A DNA stretch of 64,000 nt from Paramacrobiotus metropolitanus (taxonomy: Eukaryota > Tardigrada > Eutardigrada > Parachela > Macrobiotidae). The stretch spans positions 46,053 through 110,052 of the forward strand of contig NW_026570455.1 in assembly GCF_019649055.1 (NCBI RefSeq), in the 5' to 3' direction. Position 1 is the stretch's first letter, and every line of letters begins with the position of its first letter. The notes beneath the pieces were generated by a model. The model saw only the letters and a list, made by a program, of their open reading frames with translations. It had not been told where the DNA came from and ran no database searches. A program made the translations under genes and the position numbers. Below, piece by piece: positions 29,359-39,341 of this stretch.

Positions 29359-30372
29359 ACTGGCGGTTACTATGGCGAATTCATCCGTGACCTTGCAACA
29401 CGTTCCGCTCCTCTGCACGTCCTGACATGCAAAGAAATGCCGTACTTATGGACCTCCGAGCACGAGAAAATTTTCCAGGAACCGAAGACCTGCCTCACGT
29501 CCAACCCGTTACTAGCTCACCTCGACCGCGACTTACCTCATGTAGTCGAAACGGACGCTTCCGGACTGGGAATGGGCGCCGTACTCCATCAGATTGAACC
29601 CGGCGGATCGAAATGCGTTGTCGCCCATGCGAGTCAATCCTTGTCCAAAAAAAATTACAGTGCAACAGAACAAGAGCTCCTGGCCGTTGTGTGGGCCTTG
29701 GACAAATTTCGCCCCTACACCGGCGACCCTAACCGACCGTTCGAGATCGTCACAGACCACAATGCTTTGAAAGGCCCGTTAAACGCCAAAAACCCTACCG
29801 GACGACATGCCAGATGAATTCTGCGGCTACGCCAGTACAATTTTACGATCGGCTACATACCCGGAAAAGAAAATGTAGTTGCGGACTGCCTCTCTAGATA
29901 TCCTTTTAACTGTCAAGTTACTCCTAAATGTCAACAATTCTCAACGCCACTATTCAACATTACCACGACTAATCTCAAGAAAGAGCAAATCAATGACCCA
30001 TTCTGCCAAAAAATAATCAACATCCTCAAAGGACCTACCCACACTCAAACATATCGTTATCGCCGTGTGCGATTTACCCTCATCTCGGATCTTCTCTACC
30101 GAATCGCCTACCGCAACGACAAAATGACTTTTCTACTGGTAGTACCGAAGACTATGCACGCCGAAGTATTTAAGAACGCGCATGACTTTTCCGGCCATTT
30201 TGGTCAAGAAAAGACATACTACAATTTACGAAATCGTTATTACTGGCCTGGAATAATTGAATCCGTATCCCGTCACCTCACGTCCTGTATTCCATGCAAC
30301 GTTAAAAAGCCACCATTGTTATACAGGGTTCTACTAGTAAATGAGAATACGCGGATGATACTAAATATTTCA
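29359..30372 (+). pseudogene. Ty3/gypsy pol fragment: RT end, RNase H, integrase zinc finger
   Basis: The frame opens at GGYYGEFIRDLATRSAPLHV, the conserved end of a Ty3/gypsy reverse transcriptase. It continues with RNase H (VETDASGLGMGAVLHQ with its catalytic Asp, TEQELLAVVWAL with the Glu, VTDHNALK with another Asp). TGA at 29815-29817 replaces the family's Trp in the R-W-I-L-R-L motif. The frame resumes at once (FTIGYIPGKENVVADCLSR) into the integrase HHCC finger (H..D..SGHFG ... YYWPG ... SCIPC, about 30170-30300). The integrase core is missing: the frame leaves gypsy sequence at about 30320 and runs into satellite DNA. No LTR is visible. Confidence 0.85.
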
Positions 30373-33251
30373 CTCAGCTCTCTTCAAAGATTACGTTTCT
30401 AGATTTCCCTGACCCCTCTAATGATTTGAAATGAACACCAGCTTGTTCTTTAGGGCCAAAGAAGATTTCGAAATCTGGAGCGAAACATCCGGATGTTTCA
30501 AAAATATTGTTGTTGCTATTCGATTTTTGGGAATATCAGGGAAGAAACTGCTGACGGATTAAACAAAATGTCGTCAGATATAGTTAGCTCATCATTTAGA
30601 ACAAAAACAAAATTATTTATTTTCCTTGTCAATTTGTCACCTGTCTGTCAATTTGTCAGGCGCCTTTCAAATTGTCATTCAACCTGTAAACTTTGTTCAG
30701 CTCTCTTCAAGAATTACGTTTCTAGATTCCTTTGACGTATGTATTAGATTCCGTAAGCTCTTAAGCTAAAAAGGATTAAAGAAAATCTGTAAGCTCTTAA
30801 GCCAAAAAGGATTGTGAAATCTGTCGCGAAACATCCGGATGTTTCAAAAAGACTGTTGTTGGCACTCGATTTTTGGGAATATCATTGAAGAAACTGCTGA
30901 CGGATTAAATAAAAACTCGTCAAATATGATTAGCTTATCATTTAGAACAAAAACAAAATTATTTATTTTCCTTGTCAATTTGTCACCTGTCTGTCAATTT
31001 GTCAGGCGCCTTTCAAATTGTCATTCAACCTGTAAACTTTGTTCAGCTCTCTTCAAGAATTACGTTTCTAGATTCCTTTGACGTATGTATTAGATTCCGT
31101 AAGCTCTTAAGCTAAAAAGGATTAAAGAAAATCTGTAAGCTCTTAAGCCAAAAAGGATTGTAAAATCTGTCGCGAAACATCCGGATGTTTCAAAAAGACT
31201 GTTGTTGGCACTCGATTTTTGGGAATATCATTGAAGAAACTGCTGACGGATTAAATAAAAACTCGTCAAATATGATTAGCTTATCATTTAGAACAAAAAC
31301 AAAATTATTTATTTTCCTTGTCAATTTGTCACCTGTCTGTCAATTTGTCAGGCGCCTTTCAAATTGTCATTCAACCTGTAAACTTTGTTCAGCTCTCTCC
31401 AAGAATTACGTTTCTAGATTCCTTTGACGTATGTATTAGATTCCGTAAGCTCTTAAGCTAAAAGGATTAAAGAAAATCTGTAAGCTCTTAAGCCAAAAGG
31501 ATTGTGAAATCTGTCGCGAAACATCCGGATGTTTCAAAAGACTGTTGTTGGCACTCGATTTTTGGGAATATCATTGAAGAAACTGCTGACGGATTAAATA
31601 AAAACTCGTCAAATATGATTAGCTTATCATTTAGAACAAAACAAAATTATTTATTTTCCTTGTCAATTTGTCACCTGTCTGTCAATTTGTCAGGCGCCTT
31701 TCAAATTGTCATTCAACCTGTAAACTTTGTTCAGCTCTCTTCAAGAATTACGTTTCTAGATTCCTTTGACGTATGTATTAGATTCCGTAAGCTCTTAAGC
31801 TAAAAAGGATTAAAGAAAATCTGTAAGCTCTTAAGCCAAAAAGGATTGTAAAATCTGTCGCGAAACATCCGGATGTTTCAAAAAGACTGTTGTTGGCACT
31901 CGATTCTTGGGAATATCATTGAAGAAACTGCTGACGGATTAAATAAAAACTCGTCAAATATGATTAGCTTATCATTTAGAACAGAAACAAAATTATTTTT
32001 TTTCCTTGTCAATTTGTCACCTGTCTGTCAATTTGTCAGGCGCCTTTCAAATTGTCATTCAACCTGTAAACTTTGTTCAGCTCTCTTCAAGAATTACGTT
32101 CCTAGATTTCTTTGACGTATTTATTAGATTCCGTAAGCTCTTAAGCTAAAAAGGATTAAAGAATATCAGCAAGCTCCTAAGCCAAAAAGGATTTTGAATT
32201 CTGTCGCAAAACATCCTGATGTTTCAAAAAGACTGTTGTTGCCACTCGATTTTTAGGAATATCATTGAAGAAACTGCTGACGGATTAAATTTAAACTCGT
32301 CAAATATGATTAGCTTATCATTTAGAACAAAAACAAAATAATTTATTTTTCTTGTCAATTTGTCACCCGTCTGTCAATTTGTCAAGCGCCTTTCAAATTG
32401 TCATTCAACTTATAAACTTCGCTCAGCTCTCTTCACAGATTACGTTCGTAGATTCCTTTGACGTATTTATTAGATTCCGTTAGCTCTTAAGCTAAAAAGG
32501 ATGAAAGAAAATCAGTAAGCTCTTAAGCCAAAAAGGATTTCTGAAATCTGTCGCGAAACATCCGAAGGTTTCAAAAAGGCTGTTGTCGCCACTCAATTTT
32601 TTGGAATATCAGGGCAGCAACTGCTGACGGATTTAAGAAAAGATCGTCAAATTTAATTAGCTTATCATTTAGAACAAAAACAAAATTATTTATTTTCCTT
32701 GTCAATTTGTCACCTGTCTGTCAATTTGTCAGGCGCTTTTCAAATTGTCATTCAACCTGTAAACTTTGTTCAGCTCTCTTCAAGAATTACGTTTCTAGAT
32801 TCCTTTGACGTATGTATTAGATTCCGTAAGCTCTTAAGCTAAAAAGGATTAAAGAAAATCTGTAAGCTCTTAAGCCAAAAAGGATTGTGAAATCTGTCGC
32901 GAAACATCCGGATGTTTCAAAAAGACTGTTGTTGCCACTCGATTTTTTGGAATATCATTAAAGAAACTGCTGACGGAATAAATAAAAACTCGTCAAATAT
33001 GTTTAGCTTATCATTTAGAAGAAAAACAAAATAATTTATTTTTCTTGTCAATTTGTCACCTGTCTGTCAATTGGTCAGGCGCTTTCCTGATTCAACCTGT
33101 AAACTCCGCTCAGCTCTCTTTAAAGATTACGTTCCCAGATTCCTTTGACGTATTTATTGGATTCCGTAAGCTTTTAAGCTAGAAAGGATTAAAGAAAATC
33201 AGTAAGCTCTTAAGCCAAAAAAGATTTTGAAATCTGTCGCGAAATATCCGG
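30373..33251. repeat. Satellite zone 1: array edge, mainly class A monomers
   Basis: The first monomer (30373-30492) is partial and its linker (ATTTGAAATGAACACCAGC...) is a strongly diverged class B linker. Five very similar class A monomers follow at about 30493, 30839, 31185, 31529 and 31873. From about 32219 monomers become more diverged (for example CATCCTGATG instead of CATCCGGATG, and a monomer with a gap in the CAAATTGTCATT segment near 33080). Confidence 0.85.
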
Positions 33252-36200
33252 ATGTTTCAAAAAGACTGTTGTTGCCACTCGATTTTTGGGAATATCATTG
33301 AAGAAACTGCTGACGGATTAAATAAAAACTCGTCAAATATGATTAGCTTATCATTTAGAACAGAAACAAAATTATTTATTTTCCTTGTCAATTTGTCACC
33401 TGTCTGTCAATTTGTCAAGCGCCTTTTAAATTGTCATTCAACCTATAAACTTCGCTCAGCTTTCTTCACAGATTACGTTCGTAGATTCCTTTGACGTATT
33501 TAGTGTTTTGAAACAAAAACCAGTAGGTTCCTTTATGCTAAAAAGGATTTCTGAAATCTGTCGCAAAACATCCGGAGGTTTCAAAAAAGGGCTGTCGTCG
33601 CCACTCGATTTTTTGGAATATCAGGCAGCAACTGCTGACGGATTAAACATAAGATCGTCAAATTTAACCAGCTTATCATTTAGAACAAAAACAAAGTTAT
33701 TTATTTTCCTTGTCATTTTGTCACCTGTCTGTCAATTTGTCAGGCGCCTTTCAAATTGTCATTCTACCTGTAAACTTTGCTCAGCTCCCTTCAAAGATTA
33801 CGTTCCTAGCTTCTTTTGACGTATTTATTAGATTCAGTAAGCTCTTAAGCTAAAAAGGATTAAAGAACATCAGTAAGCTCTTAGGCCAAAAAGGATTTTG
33901 AAATCTGTCGCGAAATATCCGGATGTTTCAAAAAGACTGTTGTTGCCACTCGATTTCTGGGAATATCATTGAAGAAACTGCTGACGGATTAAATAAAAAC
34001 TCGTCAAATATGATTAGCTTATCATTTAGAACAGAAACAAAATTATTTATTTTCCTTGTCAATTTGTCACCTGTCTGTCAATTTGTCAAGCGCCTTTTAA
34101 ATTGTCATTCAACCTATAAACTTCGCTCAGCTTTCTTCACAGATTACGTTCGTAGATTCCTTTGACGTATTTAGTGTTTTGAAACAAAAACCAGTAGGTT
34201 CCTTTATGCTAAAAAGGATTTCTGAAATCTGTCGCAAAACATCCGGAGGTTTCAAAAAGAATGTTGTCGCCACTCGATTTTTTGGAATATCAGGCAGCAA
34301 CTGCTGACGGAATAAAGAAAAGATCGTCAAATTTAACTAGCTTATCATTTAGAACAAAAACAAAATTATTTATTTTCTTTGTCAATTTGTCACCCGTCTG
34401 TCAATTTGCCAAGCGCCTTTCAAGTTGTCATTCAACCTGTAAACTTTGCTCAGCTCTCTTCAAAGATTACGTTCCTAGATTCCTTTGACGTATTTATTAG
34501 ATTCCGTAAGCTCTTAAACTAAAAAGGATTAAAGAAAATCAGTAAGCTCTTAAGCCTAAAAAGGATTTCTGAAATCTGTCGCAAAACATCCGGAGGTTTC
34601 AAAAAAGGGCTGTCGTCGCCACTCGATTTTTTGGAATATCAGGCAGCAACTGCTGACGGATTAAACATAAGATCGTCAAACTTAACCAGCTTATCATTTA
34701 GAACAAAAACAAAGTTATTTATTTTCCTTGTCAATTTGTCACCTGTCTGTCAATTTGTCAGGCGCCTTTCAAATTGTCATTCTACCTGTAAACTTTGCTC
34801 AGCTCCCTTCAAAGATTACGTTCCTAGACTCCTTTGACGTAGTTATTAGATTCAGTAAGCTCTTAAGCTAAAAGGATTAAAGAACATCAGTAAGCTCTTA
34901 GGCCAAAAGGATTTTGAAATCTGTCGCGAAACATCCGGATGTTTCAAAAAGACTGTTGTTGCCACTCGATTTTTGGGAATATCATTGAAGAAACTGCTGA
35001 CGGATTAAATAAAAACTCGTCAAATATGATTAGCTTATCATTTAGAACAGAAACAAAATTATTTATTTTCCTTGTCAATTTGTCACCTGTCTGTCAATTT
35101 GGCAAGCGCCTTTTAAATTGTCATTCAACCTATAAACTTCGCTCAGCTTTCTTCACAGATTACGTTCGTAGATTCCTTTGACGTATTTAGTGTTTTGAAA
35201 CAAAAACCAGTAGGTTCCTTTATGCTAAAAAGGATTTCTGAAATCTGTCGCAAAACATCCGGAGGTTTCAAAAAGAATGTTGTCGCCACTCGATTTTTTG
35301 GAATATCAGGCAGCAACTGCTGACGGATTAAAGAAAAGATCGTCAAATTTAACTAGCTTATCATTTAGAACAAAAACAAAATTATTTATTTTCTTTGTCA
35401 ATTTGTCACCCGTCTGTCAATTTGTCAAGCGCCTTTCAAATTGTCATTCAACCTGTAAACTTTGCTCAGCTCTCTTCAAAGATTACGTTCCTAGATTCCT
35501 TTGACGTATTTATTAGATTCCGTAAGCTCTTAAACTAAAAAGGATTAAAGAAAATCAGTAAGCTCTTAAGCCAAAAAAGATTTTGTAATCTGTCGCGAAA
35601 CATCCGGATGTTTCAAAAAGAATGTTGTCGCCACTCGATTTTTTGGAATATCAGGCAGCAACTGCTGACGGATTAAAGAAAAGATCGTCAAATTTAACTA
35701 GCTTATCATTTAGAACAAAAACAAAATTATTTATTTTTCTTGTCAATTTGTCACCCGTCTGTCAATTTGTCAGGCGCCTTTCAAATTGTCATTCAACCTG
35801 TAAACTCTGCTCAGCTCTCTTCAAAGATTACGTTCCTAGATTCCTTTGATGTATTTATTGGATTCCGTAAGCTCTTAAGCTAAAAAGGATTAAAGAGAAT
35901 CAGTAAGCTCTTAAGCCAAAAAGGATTTTGAAATATGTCGCGAAACATCCGGATGTTTCAAAAAGAATGTTGTCGCCACTCGATTTTTTGGAATATCAGG
36001 GCAGCAACTGCTGACGGATTAAAGAAAAGATCGTCAAATTTAACTAGCTTATCATTTAGAACAAAAACAAAATTATTTATTTTCCTTGTCAATTTGTCAC
36101 CTGTCTGTCAATTTGTCAGGCGCCTTTCAAATTGTCATTCTACCTGTAAACTTTGCTCAGCTCCCTTCAAAGATTACGTTCCTAGCTTCCTTTTGACGTA

Positions 36201-39200
36201 TTTATTAGATTCCGGTAAGCTCTTAAGCTAAAAGGATTAAAGAACATCAGTAAGCTCTTAGGCCAAAAGGATTTTGAAATCTGTCGCGAAACATCCGGAT
36301 GTTTCAAAAGACTGTTGTTGCCACTCGATTATTGGGAACATCATTGAAGAAACTGCTGACAGATTAAACAAAAGATCGTCAAATATGATTAGCTTATCAT
36401 TTAGAACAGAAACAAAATTATTTATTTTCCTTGTCAATTTGTCACCTGTCTGTCAATTTGTCAAGCGCCTTTTAAATTGTCATTCAACCTATAAACTTCG
36501 CTCAGCTTTCTTCACAGATTACGTTCGTAGATTCCTTTGACGTATTTAGTGTTTTGAAACAAAAACCAGTAGGTTCCTTTATGCTAAAAAGGATTTCTGA
36601 AATCTGTCGCAAAACATCCGGAGGTTTCAAAAAGGGCTGTCGTCGCCACTCGATTTTTTGGAATATCAGGCAGCAACTGCTGACGGATTAAACATAAGAT
36701 CGTCAAATTTAACCAGCTTATCATTTAGAACAAAAACAAAGTTACTTATTTTCCTTGTCATTTTGTCACCTGTCTGTCAATTTGTCAGGCGCCTTTCAAA
36801 TTGTCATTCAACCTGTAAACTTTGCTCAGCTCTCTTCAAAGATTACGTTCCTAGATTCTTTTGACGTATTTATTAGATTCCGTAAGTTCTTAAGCTAAAA
36901 GGATTAAAGAAAATCAGTAAGCTCTTAAGCCAAAAAGGATTTTGAAATCTGTCGCGAAACATCCGGATGTTTCAAAAAGACTGTTGTTGCCACTCGATTT
37001 TTGGGAATATCATTGAAGAAACTGCTGACGGATTAAATAAAAACTCGTCAAATATGATTAGCTTATCATTTAGAACAAAAACAAAATTATTTATTTTCCT
37101 TGTCAATTTGTCACCCGTCTGTCAATTTGTCAAGCGCCTTTCAAATTGTCATTCAACCTATAAACTTCGCTCAGCTCTCTTCACAGATTACGTTCGTAGA
37201 TTCCTTTGACGTATTTAGTGTTTTGAAATAAAAACCAGTAGGTTCCTTTATGCTAAAAAGGATTTCTGAAATCTGTCGCAAAACATCCGGAGGTTTCAAA
37301 AAGACTGTTGTCGCCACTCGATTTTTTGGAATATCAGGCAGCAACTGCTGACGGATTAAAGAAAAGATCGTCAAATTTAACTAGCTTATCATTTAGAACA
37401 AAAACAAAATTATTTATTTTCTTTGTCAATTTGTCACCCGTCTGTCAATTTGCCAAGCGCCTTTCAAGTTGTCATTCAACCTGTAAACTTTGCTCAGCTC
37501 TCTTCAAAGATTACGTTCCTAGATTCCTTTGACGTATTTATTAGATTCCGTAAGCTCTTAAACTAAAAAGGATTAAAGAAAATCAGTAAGCTCTTAAGCC
37601 TAAAAAGGATTTCTGAAATCTGTCGCAAAACATCCGGAGGTTTCAAAAAAGGGCTGTCGTCGCCACTCGATTTTTTGGAATATCAGGCAGCAACTGCTGA
37701 CGGATTAAACATAAGATCGTCAAATTTAACCAGCTTATCATTTAGAACAAAAACAAAGTTATTTATTTTCCTTGTCAATTTGTCACCTGTCTGTCAATTT
37801 GTCAGGCGCCTTTCAAATTGTCATTCTACCTGTAAACTTTGCTCAGCTCCCTTCAAAGATTACGTTCCTAGCTTCTTTTGACGTATTTATTAGATTCAGT
37901 AAGCTCTTAAGCTAAAAAGGATTAAAGAACATCAGTAAGCTCTTAGGCCAAAAGGATTTTGAAATCTGTCGCGAAATATCCGGATGTTTCAAAAGACTGT
38001 TGTTGCCACTCGATTTTTGGGAATATCAGGCAGAAACTGCTGACGGATTAAATAAAAATCGTCAAATATGATTAGCTTATCATTTAGAACAGAAACAAAA
38101 TAATTTATTTTTCTTGTCAATTTGTCACCTGTCTGTCAATTTGTCAAGCGCCTTTCAAATTGTCATTCAACCTATAAACTTCGCTCAGCTCTCTTCACAG
38201 ATTACGTTCGTAGATTCCTTTGACGTATTCAGTGTTTTGAAACAAAAACCAGTAGGTTCTTTTATGCTAAAAAGGATTTCTGAAATCTGTCGCGAAACAT
38301 CCGGAGGTTTCAAAAGAATGTTGTCGCCACTCGATTTTTTGGAATATCAGGCAGCAACTGCTGACGGATTAAAGAAAAGATCGTCAAATTTAATTAGCTT
38401 ATCATTTAGAACAAAAACAAAATTATTTATTTTTCTTGTCAATTTGTCACCCGTCTGTCAATTTGTCAAGCGCCTTTCAAATTGTCATTCAACCTGTAAA
38501 CTTTGCTCAGCTCTCTTCAAAGATTACGTTCCTAGATTCCTTTGACGTATTTATTAGATTCCGTAAGCTCTTAAGCTAAAAAGGATTAAAGAAAATCAGT
38601 AAGCTCTTAAGCCAAAAAAGATTTTGTAATCTGTCGCGAAACATCCGGATGTTTCAAAAAGAATGTTGTCGCCACTCGATTTTTTGGAATATCAGGCAGC
38701 AACTGCTGACGGATTAAAGAAAAGATCGTCAAATTTAACCAGCTTATCATTTAGAACAAAAACAAAGTTATTTATTTTCCTTGTCAATTTGTCACCTGTC
38801 TGTCAATTTGTCAGGCGCCTTTCAAATTGTCATTCAACCTGTAAACTTTGCTCAGCTCTCTTCAAAGATTACGTTCCTAGATTCCTTTGACGTATTTATT
38901 AGATTCCGTAAGCTCTTAAGCTAAAAAGGGTTAAAGAAAATCAGCAAGCTCTTAAGCCAAAAGGATTTTGAAATCTGTCGCGAAACATCCGGATGTTTCA
39001 AAGAATATTGTCGCCACTCGATTTTTTGGAATATCAGGCAGCAACTGCTGACGGATTAAACAAAAGATCGTCAAATTTAATTAGCTTATCATTTAGAACA
39101 AAAACAAAATTATTTATTTTCCTTGTCAATTTGTCACCTGTCTGTCAATTTGTCAGGCGCCTTTCAAATTGTCATTCAACCTGTAAACTTTGCTCAGCTC

Positions 39201-39341
39201 TCTTCAAAGATTACGTTCCTAGATTCCTTTGACGTATTTATTAGATTCCGTAAGCTCTTAAGCTAAAAAGGATTAAAGAAAATCAGTAAGCTCTTAAGCC
39301 AAAAAGGATTTTGAAATCTGTCGCGAAACATCCGGATGTTT
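33252..39341. repeat. Satellite zone 2: two copies of a nine-monomer higher-order repeat of about 3,045 bp
   Basis: Class B linkers occur at about 33505, 34173, 35189, 36546, 37217, 38227 and 39585. The intervals are about 668, 1016, 1357, 671, 1010 and 1358, that is 2, 3, 4, 2, 3, 4 monomers. Diagnostic variants repeat with the same period: the AAACATAAGATCG variant at 33613/36658 and 34631/37675, and the AAAGAATGTTGTCGCC variant at 35277/38318 and 35622/38663. Three B (324) plus six A (346) predict 3,048 bp, agreeing with the observed spacing. Confidence 0.85.

Noticed and set aside
29359-30372. Gypsy piece as an intact, active element
   Set aside because: It has an in-frame TGA, lacks the integrase core, gag, protease and LTRs, and is cut by the satellite.
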